Counted from the first letter of the stretch, positions 1 to 7,278 are shown. The stretch is DNA of 13,788 nucleotides from an uncultured Campylobacter sp. (GCF_937997405.1 NZ_CALKTL010000143.1:1-13788), one strand, 5' to 3'. Notes: generated by a model from the letters alone, not told the origin. Made by a program: numbers and translations.

Positions 1-220
1 AATCCTTTAACTTTACGGCAAGCACCGCGCAAACCCCGCAAAAAGATATCCACAAAAATATGAAATATACGCACTTCTGCTGTAGCCATTCTATGGGATC
101 GTCATCCCAGACGCTAGACGTGTCAAAAATCCGCCATACCACAAAATCACCCAAGCTCGAAATATTCATCAAGCAAAAACTCATCGAAAACGCGCAGGCT
201 ATAATTTTTAAAATAATCAT
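1..220 (-). CDS. Hypothetical small membrane protein (partial, runs off left edge)
   Basis: An open frame starts with ATG at 220-218 on the minus strand and stays open for 73 codons to the window edge, so the C-terminus is missing. A good Shine-Dalgarno (AGGAG, about 5-6 nt upstream) precedes the ATG. It begins only 22 bp after the dusB stop on the same strand, so it is probably co-transcribed with dusB. The visible protein has a hydrophobic N-terminal stretch (about residues 1-27), an acidic loop containing VWDDDPIEW (residues 37-45), and a second hydrophobic segment (about residues 51-70). This looks like two membrane helices joined by a short loop. I do not recognise the family, and no function is claimed. 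The plus-strand frame over the same bases is a shadow, because only the minus frame has an RBS and membrane-like composition. Confidence 0.6.
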   Translation of the reverse strand, partial: MIILKIIACAFSMSFCLMNISSLGDFVVWRIFDTSSVWDDDPIEWLQQKCVYFIFLWISFCGVCAVLAVKLKD

Positions 221-242
221 CTGGGCTCCTAAAATTCTAAAT

Positions 243-1169
243 TTAGCTAAAAAATTCCTCGATTAGCCGAGTCATTTCGCTCTCGGTGGCGACGTGGTTG
301 ATCTGCTCGCGAAAGCTTGCGGCATTTTCGCGCCCCTTGGAGTATTCGTGCAGATGCTTGCGAAATATCGCTACGCCGTGCTCGCCGTAATGGCAGAGCA
401 TTTGAGCGAAATGATAGAGCACAACCTCTTTTTTTAGCGCGTCGCTTGCCCGCTCGCCCGTTTTGATCTCGCGAAAGATCCACGGCCTGCCGATTACCGC
501 GCGACCGATCATCAGCGCGTCTGCGCCGCTAAGATCTCGCACCGCTAGCGCATTGGCGGAGTTTATGTCGCCGTTTGCGATCACTGGGATTTGCAGCGCG
601 CGCTTAGCTCTTGCGATCGCGCCGTAATCCACCGCCGCGCTGTATCCGCCCGCTCTGGTGCGACCATGAATCGCGATAAAATCGGCTCCTGCGCTTTGTA
701 CGGCGCGAGCGATATTTTCGATATCCACGGTGCCGAAGCCTAGCCGTACCTTCGCGCTCGTAAATTTTTTATTCGAATACTTTTTGATTGTCCCAACCAG
801 GCGTGATAGACGAGGCAGATCAAGCAGCAGCGCCGAGCCAGCGCCCTGCTTTACGACCTTGGGAACGGGGCAGCCGCAGTTTAGATCGATGCCGTCGATG
901 CCGTCAAATTTATTGATGAGCAAAACCGCCTTTTTTATGATTTCCGCATCGCTGCCTGCGATCTGCACGAAAAATGGGGTTTCGGCGGCGTTTTTTTCGA
1001 GCATCTTTAGCGTCTTTTCGCCCTCGAAAACAAGGGCATTTGCGCTTATCATCTCGCTTACGGTCGCGTCGCAGCCGAATTTTTTCACTACGCCCCGTAG
1101 CGGTGGATCTGAAAAGCCCGCCAAAGGCGCCAAAAATAGAGGGTCTCTTTTAAAAAAATCTTCCATCAT
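243..1169 (-). CDS. dusB: tRNA-dihydrouridine synthase (DusB-like)
   Basis: This flavoenzyme reduces specific uridines in the tRNA D-loop to dihydrouridine, using FMN and NAD(P)H in the cytoplasm. The 308-residue length is normal for the family. The N-terminus has the DUS signature LAPLAGFSDPPLR (residues 13-25). The active-site motif is NCGCP (residues 97-101), with Cys100 the expected catalytic acid, followed by K-QGAGSALL. Later motifs are HGRTRAGGY in the barrel, IANGDI, and ALMIGRAVIGRPW, which contributes to FMN phosphate binding. The C-terminal third is helical, as in DUS proteins. Two in-frame ATGs (1169 and 1166) sit together with only a weak RBS; I keep the first. The subclass (DusB rather than DusA or DusC) rests on overall resemblance and is less certain than the family. 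Confidence 0.93.
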   Translation of the reverse strand: MMEDFFKRDPLFLAPLAGFSDPPLRGVVKKFGCDATVSEMISANALVFEGEKTLKMLEKNAAETPFFVQIAGSDAEIIKKAVLLINKFDGIDGIDLNCGCPVPKVVKQGAGSALLLDLPRLSRLVGTIKKYSNKKFTSAKVRLGFGTVDIENIARAVQSAGADFIAIHGRTRAGGYSAAVDYGAIARAKRALQIPVIANGDINSANALAVRDLSGADALMIGRAVIGRPWIFREIKTGERASDALKKEVVLYHFAQMLCHYGEHGVAIFRKHLHEYSKGRENAASFREQINHVATESEMTRLIEEFFS

Positions 1170-1405
1170 TTTAAATTTCTTATTTTGATTTCGTTTGAAT
1201 TTAAACCTTTAAATTTAACGCCGCAACGCTTGCAGCGGGTTTTGCCGCGAGCTTTAAAATTTTAAATTTCATAGGCTACGCATTCGCATTTAGGCGCGAA
1301 TTTTATTTTTAAGCTTGGCTAATTTGTATGGTGGCAAAAACGGCAGCAATGATGATCGCCGCCAATTTTATTTGCACGGCAAACCCAGCAAGCAGCTTGC
1401 AAAAC

Positions 1406-1443
1406 GCCGAATGAAATTTTAAAATTTCATCACTTTATTCGGC
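1406..1443. repeat. Inverted repeat with nested palindrome
   Basis: GCCGAAT (1406-1412) pairs perfectly with ATTCGGC (1437-1443). The interior contains the self-complementary GAAATTTTAAAATTTC (1413-1428). It is flanked by short GCAAG/CTTGC inverted repeats, so a larger cruciform is possible. No T-tract follows on either strand, so it does not look like a simple terminator. Confidence 0.5.
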
Positions 1444-1483
1444 TAGCAAGTCTTGCGCTTTGCGTTTAAATTTTAAATTTCAT

Positions 1484-1510
1484 CGCGTAAATGCAAAATC
1501 CGTTTACGCG
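1484..1510. repeat. Perfect 8-bp inverted repeat
   Basis: CGCGTAAA (1484-1491) pairs with TTTACGCG (1503-1510) around an 11-nt loop. It stands in the middle of the gene-free region and has no poly-T tail. Its role is unknown. Confidence 0.45.
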
Positions 1511-1690
1511 CACACTACGCAAACAAATCTTTTAAATTTTACCGCTTGCGCGCATTGATCTTTCGACAAATTTTGAAATTTCAAATTTGCGCGAGTTAAA
1601 ATTTTATCCGCACTTTAAATTTTATCGCGCAGGCTGTGTTTAATAGCCACAAAGAACTTAAAAGCAATCTCTCTTACCCGCGCATAAAAC

Positions 1691-1713
1691 TAGCTCGTAA
1701 AATTACCGAGCTA
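1691..1713 (-). terminator. Probable terminator of the accD-rlmH-dksA operon
   Basis: TAGCTCG (1691-1697) pairs with CGAGCTA (1707-1713), and the stem extends by TAA/TTA past a single bulged base. Read on the minus strand, the stem begins at the TAG stop codon of the membrane-protein gene and is followed by GTTTTATG. The T-run is short, so termination may be partial, but the position exactly at the end of a four-gene operon is convincing. Confidence 0.5.
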
Positions 1714-2712
1714 AAATAGCAGCGACGCAGGGACGTTTTTGCCGTTGTCTCGCAAAAATAGCAGAATTTTAAACTTCTCAAACTCGTCGCCATCGGCAAG
1801 ACTTAGCTGCTCTCTAAACTCGTCGATCATGCCAAGCTCATATAGCGCGTACAGATATGCCTCGGTCGCTTCTTGATTCTCGTTTTTGAGCCGCTCGAAA
1901 AAGGCTTTGTATTGCTCTGGAGCGAGATGATTTTTTAGCTTTTTGGCAAAGCCGATAAAATCCTGCTCGCTAAATTTTTCATTATTTACGAGATCGAAAA
2001 GCTCCTCGCTACTGATCTCAAAGCTCGTGTCATTTACCGCGCGATCCACTAAAATATTTACCTCGGCTATATCTTGAGGAATTTTATAGGCTTTGATCTT
2101 ATCGTAGCTTCCTTTGGCAAGCGCTACGGCATAGGCTTTTTTAGTGATATTTTCGCTATAAACGCCCTTGGTTTTTAAAATTTCATACGCATACGCAGGC
2201 TCGGCGTCGAGGCGGTTGAGTTCGTTTTGCAAAAATAGCCCGTTATCTTTAGGGAGTTTATATTTTCGCAGATCCGCCACTTCGCCGTTTTTAACCTTCT
2301 CGATAACGCCTATGACCTCTTTTAGATCCTCATTTTTGACATCTATACCGGTGCTATCGTACCACGGAGATAAAATTTTAGTAAGCTCGCTCGGGTCTTT
2401 AAAATACTCGGTTTTAAAGTCTTTATTGGTATCAAGACCCAGCAAAACCTCTTTACTCATCGCATCATATGCGCTTAGATCCTTTGCGATCGCCCTTTTT
2501 GTGCGATAAAACGCAAAGCTGTGAAAAACGATATGAAAAATCGCTAAAATCATATATAAAATTAGCGGCAGTACGATCCACACTGCCACAGGAAGCGTAA
2601 GCGTAAAACCGAAAAGCCCCAGCGTATAGCTACTGCTTTGCTGCGTAAAAACTAAAATCGCGACGATTGCGATATAGACGATCGAATATAAAAAGAATTG
2701 CTTGGTTTTCAT
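1711..2712 (-). CDS. Conserved membrane protein with large soluble domain (function unknown)
   Basis: This 333-residue protein has two hydrophobic segments near the N-terminus (about residues 7-23 and 40-66), followed by the basic stretch YRTKR. A soluble, helix-rich and charged C-terminal domain of about 260 residues follows, which by the positive-inside rule should be cytoplasmic. No catalytic motif is seen. The alternating helices of the C-terminal part could be repeat-like, but I cannot assign a repeat family. It is the last gene of the operon: its ATG is 2 nt from the preceding stop, and its AGGAG Shine-Dalgarno overlaps the end of the dksA-like gene, which suggests translational coupling. 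From memory, C. jejuni has a putative membrane protein at the equivalent place (Cj0124c region). The product is hypothetical. Confidence 0.8.
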   Translation of the reverse strand: MKTKQFFLYSIVYIAIVAILVFTQQSSSYTLGLFGFTLTLPVAVWIVLPLILYMILAIFHIVFHSFAFYRTKRAIAKDLSAYDAMSKEVLLGLDTNKDFKTEYFKDPSELTKILSPWYDSTGIDVKNEDLKEVIGVIEKVKNGEVADLRKYKLPKDNGLFLQNELNRLDAEPAYAYEILKTKGVYSENITKKAYAVALAKGSYDKIKAYKIPQDIAEVNILVDRAVNDTSFEISSEELFDLVNNEKFSEQDFIGFAKKLKNHLAPEQYKAFFERLKNENQEATEAYLYALYELGMIDEFREQLSLADGDEFEKFKILLFLRDNGKNVPASLLF

Positions 2713-2714
2713 AG

Positions 2715-3071
2715 CTAACTCCTATTTTGCTTTTCCGCCTGTTCCTTGCACGAAATGCACAATCTCGCCTCCGGATTTACCTTAAGACGCTCTAAGCTTA
2801 TCTGCTCGCCGCAGCTCTCGCAAAGCCCATAAGTGCCGTTTTCGATGCGTTTAAGCGCGCTTTCAATCTCTAAAAACGCCTTTTGTTGATTAACATTGAG
2901 CGAGTATTCGATGCTTAAATCCGTATTCATGCTCGCTACGTCAAAATCATCCGCAGCTTTATTTTCGCGCAATTCCGAAATTTCATTTACAGAGCTATTG
3001 ATATTGGCGATGAGTTGCTCTCTTTTTTCTTCTAAAATTTTCTTGTAAAATTTCAACTCGTTTTTCTTCAT
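2715..3071 (-). CDS. dksA: DksA/TraR-family zinc-finger regulator
   Basis: DksA-family proteins bind RNA polymerase through its secondary channel and, with ppGpp, adjust transcription of rRNA and amino-acid genes. This 118-residue protein has an N-terminal coiled-coil pair (about residues 3-75). Its tip carries D41-x-x-D44-x-A46, matching the DxxDxA motif needed for DksA action on polymerase. A four-cysteine zinc finger follows: C84-x2-C87 and C105-x2-C108. It is shorter than E. coli DksA (151 residues) but typical of campylobacterial versions. The gene starts 9 nt after rlmH, with an AGGGA Shine-Dalgarno. Calling it dksA rather than a generic TraR/DksA paralogue rests on the DxxDxA motif and the gene order. 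Confidence 0.88.
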   Translation of the reverse strand: MKKNELKFYKKILEEKREQLIANINSSVNEISELRENKAADDFDVASMNTDLSIEYSLNVNQQKAFLEIESALKRIENGTYGLCESCGEQISLERLKVNPEARLCISCKEQAEKQNRS

Positions 3072-3080
3072 TCTTTCCCT

Positions 3081-3533
3081 TTATTTGTGATATGGATGGT
3101 TTGCGTTAATGCACAATGCGCGAAAAATTTGCTCAAAGAGCAAAAGTTTAGCGATTTTGTGCGCTAACGTAAGCCTGCTAAGACTGATTATTTTATCGGC
3201 TTTTGCCTTAAAATTTTCACTAAGCCCATAAGCGCCACCGATGAAAAATGACACGGCGCTTTTATCCTTTAGCATACTCGCAAATTCCATGCTATCTAGC
3301 TCCTGCCCGCGCTCATCCAAAGCTACGACGTATCCGCTAAGGCGCGGTAGATAAGCTTCATCATACGCCTTAAGCGCTAGCTCGGCAGATGTGCTTTGGG
3401 CGCGAGCGATATTAGCATTAAAAAACGTCGCATCTCGCACCGCGGCAAATTTAGCCGCCATTTTTTTATAATCACTTATCGCGCCTGCGAACTCGTCCGC
3501 GCCCTTTTGGATGGAATTTACCGTTATCTGCAC
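3081..3533 (-). CDS. rlmH: 23S rRNA pseudouridine-1915 N3-methyltransferase RlmH
   Basis: RlmH is a SPOUT methyltransferase that uses S-adenosylmethionine to methylate pseudouridine 1915 in helix 69 of 23S rRNA, on assembled ribosomes. The 150-residue protein has the family's C-terminal trefoil-knot motifs: FFIGGAYG (residues 96-103), SLSRLTLAH (117-125), EQIFRA (134-139) and the terminal HPYH (146-149). The start is GTG; it overlaps the TAG stop of accD by one base in the sequence TAGTG, so translation is probably coupled to AccD. The N-terminal half is less conserved than in E. coli, which is usual for the family. Confidence 0.95.
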   Translation of the reverse strand: MQITVNSIQKGADEFAGAISDYKKMAAKFAAVRDATFFNANIARAQSTSAELALKAYDEAYLPRLSGYVVALDERGQELDSMEFASMLKDKSAVSFFIGGAYGLSENFKAKADKIISLSRLTLAHKIAKLLLFEQIFRALCINANHPYHK

Positions 3534-4432
3534 TACTCTTCGCTTCCCTCTTCGTGTAGCGACTTATCGCTCGTGTCGTCAATCTGCACGGCATTTTTGC
3601 TCAGCACGTTGATTATATCGCTTAGATACTGCCTCATCTCAGCTCTAGGCACGATCGCATCAATTAATCCATGCTCGAGCAGAAATTCCGATCTTTGAAA
3701 GCCCTCCGGCAGATCTGCGCCTATAGTTTGCTTGATGACGCGCTGTCCGGCGAAGCCGATAAGAGCGCCGGGCTCTGCGATGATGATATCTCCCAGCCAC
3801 GCAAATGACGCGCTTACGCCGCCCATCGTAGGATCGGTAAGAACGGAGATGAAAGGAATTTTATGCTCGGATAAAATTTTAAGCGCGGCAGAGGTTTTAC
3901 TCATCTGCATCAGCGAAAAGGTGCTTTCTTGCATCCTCGCGCCGCCGCTTGCGCTTACGATGATTAGCGGCTCGTTTTTATCGAGGCTACGCTTTACGGC
4001 ACGCACGATCTTTTCGCCCTCCACGGAGCCCAGGCTTCCGCCCATGAAGTTAAAATCAAACACCACGAGCTGAATTTTTTGGCGACTTATAGCGCCCTCG
4101 CCTGCGATCACCGCGCTGAACCTGCCTGTTTTTTCCTTGCTCTCGGAGATGCGCTTTTTGTAGGATTTTTTATCGACGAATTTTAGTGGATCGACGGGTT
4201 GTAAATTTTGATCGTACTCCACGAAAGAGCCTTCGTCGCAGATCAGATCGATACGAGCTTGCGCGTCAAAACGAAGGTGATAGTTACACTTGGGGCAAAC
4301 GCTATGATTTTGCTCGACCTCTTTGCTATACATCAGTGCGCCGCATCCCGGGCACTTTATCCAGTGCGTAGGAGCTTCACTCGGCGCAGGTTGCGTCCTA
4401 CGTATTTTTGAAAATAGATCTCCAAAATTCAT
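3533..4432 (-). CDS. accD: Acetyl-CoA carboxylase carboxyltransferase subunit beta
   Basis: AccD pairs with AccA to move the carboxyl group from carboxybiotin to acetyl-CoA, giving malonyl-CoA for fatty-acid synthesis. The 299-residue protein has the N-terminal zinc ribbon with cysteines 27, 30, 46 and 49 (CPGC ... CPKC). The crotonase-like carboxyltransferase core follows, with FNFMGGSLGSVEGEKI, SGGARMQE, TDPTMGGVSASFA and GFAGQRVI. Length and motif order are normal. The ATG is preceded by AAAGGAA and a clear -10 box, making accD the first gene of a four-gene minus-strand operon. Confidence 0.97.
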   Translation of the reverse strand: MNFGDLFSKIRRTQPAPSEAPTHWIKCPGCGALMYSKEVEQNHSVCPKCNYHLRFDAQARIDLICDEGSFVEYDQNLQPVDPLKFVDKKSYKKRISESKEKTGRFSAVIAGEGAISRQKIQLVVFDFNFMGGSLGSVEGEKIVRAVKRSLDKNEPLIIVSASGGARMQESTFSLMQMSKTSAALKILSEHKIPFISVLTDPTMGGVSASFAWLGDIIIAEPGALIGFAGQRVIKQTIGADLPEGFQRSEFLLEHGLIDAIVPRAEMRQYLSDIINVLSKNAVQIDDTSDKSLHEEGSEE

Positions 4433-4468
4433 ATGATTTCCTTTAAATTCTATGAAATGAAACTTCTG

Positions 4469-4474
4469 ATTATA
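4469..4474 (-). promoter_or_regulatory. -10 box of the accD operon promoter
   Basis: On the minus strand, TTATAAT gives a perfect TATAAT at 4474-4469, about 37-42 bp upstream of the accD ATG. Transcription would start near 4462 and leave a leader of about 30 nt with AAAGGAA before the start codon. The upstream sequence is AT-rich with T-runs, as in campylobacterial sigma-70 promoters, which lack a strong -35. Confidence 0.65.
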
Positions 4475-4497
4475 ACCTAAAATTCTTTATTTAAATT

Positions 4498-4503
4498 TAT
4501 ATG
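4498..4503 (+). promoter_or_regulatory. Possible -10 box for recO
   Basis: TATATG at 4498-4503 precedes the recO ATG by 22 nt and would start transcription near 4510. A second candidate, TAAAAT at 4514-4519, would give a nearly leaderless mRNA. The match is weak; the divergent layout with accD is the main argument for a promoter here. Confidence 0.3.
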
Positions 4504-4525
4504 TGAATTTCGCTAAAATAGGAAA

Positions 4526-5140
4526 ATGCAAGGATTTATATTAAAAACGACCAAGGTTAGGGATGAGGACTGCATCGTAGACGTGCTAAGCGAAAGTGCG
4601 CTCGTGCGTGCGTACCGCTTTTACGGCGCGCGCCATTCAAACATCATCCAGGGCTATAAGATCGACTTCGAGCTCTCGCAAAATCAAAACTTCCTCCCGC
4701 GCCTTAGCGGCGTGATGCATCTGGGATACTCGTGGCTCGGAAACCGCGAGAAGCTTTTGTTTTGGCAGCAGTTTATGCGGCTTTTGCACGCGCATCTAAA
4801 AGATGCCGAGCATCTGGATAAATTCTATTACGAGCTGCTAAACCGAGCTGCTGCGCACTTCGGAAAACAAAATCCGCGCCGTATAATCGTAGAAAGCTAC
4901 GCCGAAATTTTAAAATTTGAGGGGCGGTTGCACGACGAGCCGTATTGTTTTTTATGCGACGAAGAAATTTTAGAAAATATCGCGCTGTGCCGCGGCTTTT
5001 TGCCTGCGCACGAGAGCTGCGCGCAAAGAGCGGGCTTTGCGCAGGATGAAATTTTAGAATTTTTACGAAGCAAAAAGACGCTAAATTTAAACGACGAAAC
5101 AGTTGAGAGGCTTTATGATATAACGCTTGAGGGGCTTTAA
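4526..5140 (+). CDS. recO: DNA repair and recombination protein RecO
   Basis: RecO helps load RecA onto SSB-coated single-stranded DNA during gap repair and anneals complementary strands. The protein is 204 residues, shorter than the E. coli protein (about 240) but as expected for epsilonproteobacterial RecO. It begins with an OB-fold-like segment (MQGFILKTTKVRDEDCIVDV, residues 1-20) and continues with a helical middle part. A zinc-binding module follows, with C141-x2-C144, C155 and C165, matching the C-terminal four-cysteine site of many RecO proteins. TAGGA precedes the ATG. It is transcribed alone, divergent from accD and convergent with the PAS gene. These RecO proteins diverge strongly in sequence, so the call rests on the N-terminal pattern, the cysteine module and length. 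Confidence 0.85.
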   Translation: MQGFILKTTKVRDEDCIVDVLSESALVRAYRFYGARHSNIIQGYKIDFELSQNQNFLPRLSGVMHLGYSWLGNREKLLFWQQFMRLLHAHLKDAEHLDKFYYELLNRAAAHFGKQNPRRIIVESYAEILKFEGRLHDEPYCFLCDEEILENIALCRGFLPAHESCAQRAGFAQDEILEFLRSKKTLNLNDETVERLYDITLEGL

Positions 5141-5255
5141 GCGCGGCGCATTTGGTGCAGACGTAAAATTTCAAAGCTTGGGCGCTAAATTTTAAAATTC
5201 AGCAGAATTTCAAAATTTTATGAACGGGCGGTTTTGTACTTTATCTGCCTTTTCT

Positions 5256-5284
5256 CGCGCAAAGCCAAACAATCGCATTGCGCG
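5256..5284. terminator. Inverted repeat between convergent recO and PAS gene
   Basis: CGCGCAA (5256-5262) pairs with TTGCGCG (5278-5284) around a 15-nt loop, lying between the recO stop and the PAS-gene stop. No clear T-tract follows on either strand, so it is only a candidate bidirectional terminator. Weaker AT-rich palindromes lie at about 5190-5220. Confidence 0.3.
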
Positions 5285-5309
5285 GGGTTTGCATTAAATT
5301 TTAACTGGA

Positions 5310-5876
5310 CTAGCTAAAAAGCTTTTTCATCGCCTTAAAAAACATTGCGGTGAGCGGATTTGATTTGCCTGAAACCTTTGCGATCCAGCTCTCATAGGTC
5401 TCGCCTTTGCTTTTTAAAAAGTCCACGAGCGCCTTTTGGCTAGCCTGCATACCGCCGTTTCTTTCAGCATCCAGTAGCGCCCTATAAATTGGCTCTATAG
5501 TTTCGATAGTGGATCTTGGTGGAGCCTTGCGAAATGCCGTGTATTCGGTGATCTGCCCTGTTACAGGGTCTTTTTTAGAAGTAAATTCCGTAATGACCCA
5601 ATAAAAGCGCCCGTCTTTGGCTAAATTTTTAACCACGGCGGTAAAATCCTTGCCCTGCTGTATCGTATCCCACATAAGCTTAAACGCTATGCGCGGCATA
5701 TCCGGATGTCGTATGATGTTATGCGGCTGCCCCAAGAGCTCAAGCTCACTATAGCCGCAAATCATACAAAAATATGGATTTGCAAACGTGATAATGCCCT
5801 TCGGATCGGTTTTGGAAACTATATAGCGCTTCTCATCTAGTTTGATTTCCTGATTAATCGGAGTTGGTCTTTGCAT
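5310..5876 (-). CDS. CetB/Aer-type single PAS-domain sensor protein
   Basis: This soluble 188-residue protein has one PAS domain (about residues 14-116) followed by a helical tail. The PAS carries the Aer-type motif HNIIRHPDMP (residues 52-61), found in FAD-binding PAS domains of aerotaxis receptors, and the closing strand WVITEF (93-98). There is no membrane segment, kinase or chemoreceptor signalling domain. That architecture matches C. jejuni CetB/CetC, which bind FAD and signal redox or energy state through a separate membrane receptor (CetA). No CetA-like partner is present here. The gene is monocistronic, with AAAGGA before its ATG and TATACT at the -10 position. FAD binding and a taxis role are inferred from the family. 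Confidence 0.8.
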   Translation of the reverse strand: MQRPTPINQEIKLDEKRYIVSKTDPKGIITFANPYFCMICGYSELELLGQPHNIIRHPDMPRIAFKLMWDTIQQGKDFTAVVKNLAKDGRFYWVITEFTSKKDPVTGQITEYTAFRKAPPRSTIETIEPIYRALLDAERNGGMQASQKALVDFLKSKGETYESWIAKVSGKSNPLTAMFFKAMKKLFS

Positions 5877-5907
5877 TTTTAATCCTTTGCTTAAAAATTT
5901 ATTGCAG

Positions 5908-5913
5908 AGTATA
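5908..5913 (-). promoter_or_regulatory. -10 box for the PAS-protein gene
   Basis: Minus-strand TATACT lies about 32-37 bp upstream of the PAS-gene ATG, with AT-rich, T-run sequence further upstream. It leaves a short leader containing AAAGGA. It shares the intergenic region with the divergent MFS promoter. Confidence 0.45.
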
Positions 5914-5997
5914 TAAAATTTTTCTTTTCAGAAATATTAAATTTTCGTTAAATTTTTATAAATGTTAAATCTTTAAGTGAATTTTTAAAATTTAATG

Positions 5998-6003
5998 TAT
6001 AAT
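5998..6003 (+). promoter_or_regulatory. -10 box for the MFS transporter gene
   Basis: A perfect TATAAT, preceded by TG in an extended context (TGTATAAT), lies 30 nt before the TTG start. Transcription would begin near 6010, leaving a leader of about 23 nt that includes AAAGG. Upstream sequence has the phased T-runs typical of the genus. Confidence 0.65.
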
Positions 6004-6032
6004 CTCAAATCAAAATTTCAAAAGGCGGCGCG

Positions 6033-7265
6033 TTGAAAAATCCCTTCCTATCGCTTAAATACTCAAATTTTAGAATTTATTGGATCGGGATGAACCTCTC
6101 GCTGATCGGATCGTGGATGCAAAGCGTCGCGCTGCCGTGGCTAGTGCTAAGCATCACCGCAGACGCTTTTAAGGTCAGCCTCGTAGCTGCGGCGAGGTTC
6201 TTGCCCGCGCTACTTTTCACGCCGTTTTCCGGTGTGCTGCTCGATAAGTTTAATCGCAAAAAGATCCTTTTGCTCGCTCAAATAGGCATGGCGGTGACTG
6301 CCTCAATTTTCGCGGTTATGAGCTTTTGCGAGCTATATTCTTTCGGCAAAATTTTATTTTGCGCTTTTGCAAGCGGCATCTTTACCAGCATGGACGCCCC
6401 GAGTCGTCAGTCGATGGTAAAAGACCTCATCGACTCACCCCGCGATCTAGCCAACGCCATAGCGTTAAATTCTATGTCCTTCAACGTCGCTCGTATCGCA
6501 GGGCCCGCACTTGCGGGGATCGTGATGGCGCTGTGGGGCGTAGGCTTTTGCTTTTTATTCAATGCACTTAGCTTTTTAGGCATCATCGTTTCGCTGTTTT
6601 TCATAAAAATTCCGACATCCGTTACTGCGCTATCTAGCAGAAGCGGGGGCGTTTTTGCCTCGATCGGTGCTGGAATTTCGTATGTATCGCACAAAAAAAC
6701 CCTAAGCGAGCTAATGATAATAGTGCTTATAGTAGCGACGCTGGTGCCAAATTATAATGTAACGATCTCGGCACTCGTTAAGCTTAGCCTGGGTGCGGAT
6801 GAGCGAAGCTTTGGATATTTGATGTCGGCTCTAGGCGTGGGAGCCTTTTGCGGCGCGCTTTTCGTAGCAGTTTTTGATAAACTTGGCATCCGCAAAATCA
6901 GATCGTGCGCGATCGCTATGGGGGCAAGCTTAGCTCTTACTGGGGCTGCGAATTCCTTCGCATGGGCTGCGGTAGGGCTTGCCGTAACTGGATTTCTTTT
7001 CGTAATCACAAACTCAAGCATCAACTCCACCGTGCAGATGCACGTAAGCAACGAATTTCGCGGGCGCGTGCTTAGTTTATACGCGCTATTTCTAATAGGT
7101 AGTACGCCGTTTGGAGCGCTCATATCGGGCTTTTTTACCGAGTTATTAGGCGCTCGCGTAGCCCTTGCGATCTGCGGCGCAATTAGCATTTTGCTACTGC
7201 TGGCGCTATTTTACGGCTTTAAAATACGGCGCAGGACGCATTTTATCTTTCGAGATAAAGTCTAA
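6033..7265 (+). CDS. MFS transporter, EntS/MFS_3-like exporter
   Basis: This 410-residue integral membrane protein shows about 12 hydrophobic segments, as in major facilitator permeases. The cytoplasmic loop after the second helix reads DKFNRKK (residues 71-77), a motif-A variant. The opening (SNFRIYWIGMNLSLIGSWMQ, residues 11-30) and the overall pattern resemble the MFS_3 group, which includes the enterobactin exporter EntS and drug efflux proteins. Substrate cannot be told from sequence. The start is TTG at 6033: AAAGG lies a few nt upstream, and the first ATG (residue 20) would cut into the first helix. It has its own promoter. The 85-bp gap before psrA leaves open whether some transcripts continue, and I see no terminator between them. 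Confidence 0.9.
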   Translation: MKNPFLSLKYSNFRIYWIGMNLSLIGSWMQSVALPWLVLSITADAFKVSLVAAARFLPALLFTPFSGVLLDKFNRKKILLLAQIGMAVTASIFAVMSFCELYSFGKILFCAFASGIFTSMDAPSRQSMVKDLIDSPRDLANAIALNSMSFNVARIAGPALAGIVMALWGVGFCFLFNALSFLGIIVSLFFIKIPTSVTALSSRSGGVFASIGAGISYVSHKKTLSELMIIVLIVATLVPNYNVTISALVKLSLGADERSFGYLMSALGVGAFCGALFVAVFDKLGIRKIRSCAIAMGASLALTGAANSFAWAAVGLAVTGFLFVITNSSINSTVQMHVSNEFRGRVLSLYALFLIGSTPFGALISGFFTELLGARVALAICGAISILLLLALFYGFKIRRRTHFIFRDKV

Positions 7266-7278
7266 GCCAAAAGCTGCA

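Larger units (their letters stand above)
1170..1710. other. Gene-free 540-bp region rich in inverted repeats
   Basis: No convincing gene was found on either strand between the dusB start and the stop of the next gene. The stretch is built of AT-rich palindromic words: near-identical copies of TTTTAAA(A)TTTCAT at about 1260-1272, 1416-1430 and 1470-1483, and TTTGAAATTTCAAA near 1572-1585. GC-richer inverted repeats are interspersed, such as GCAAG/CTTGC pairs at about 1390-1400 and 1445-1456 and the two hairpins listed separately. It must also hold the dusB promoter, but I cannot pick a clear -10. It could be decayed coding sequence, a structured RNA, or simply the AT-rich spacer style of this genus. 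Confidence 0.5.

Noticed and set aside
60..266. Plus-strand 68-residue ORF
   Set aside because: Shadow of the minus-strand membrane-protein gene; no RBS, and it overlaps the dusB end.
1320..1412. Short peptides in the gene-free region (28 residues on plus, about 41-codon hydrophobic frame on minus)
   Set aside because: No Shine-Dalgarno, no plausible start for the hydrophobic frame, and no sign of conservation that can be seen here.
1200..1620. CRISPR-like array from the repeated AAATTTTAAA words
   Set aside because: The repeats are short, AT-only, irregularly spaced and self-complementary; there are no equal-length spacers and no cas genes.
4773..5174. Minus-strand 133-residue ORF over recO
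   Set aside because: Lies antisense inside recO, has low-complexity Ala/Arg/Lys composition and no RBS or family resemblance.
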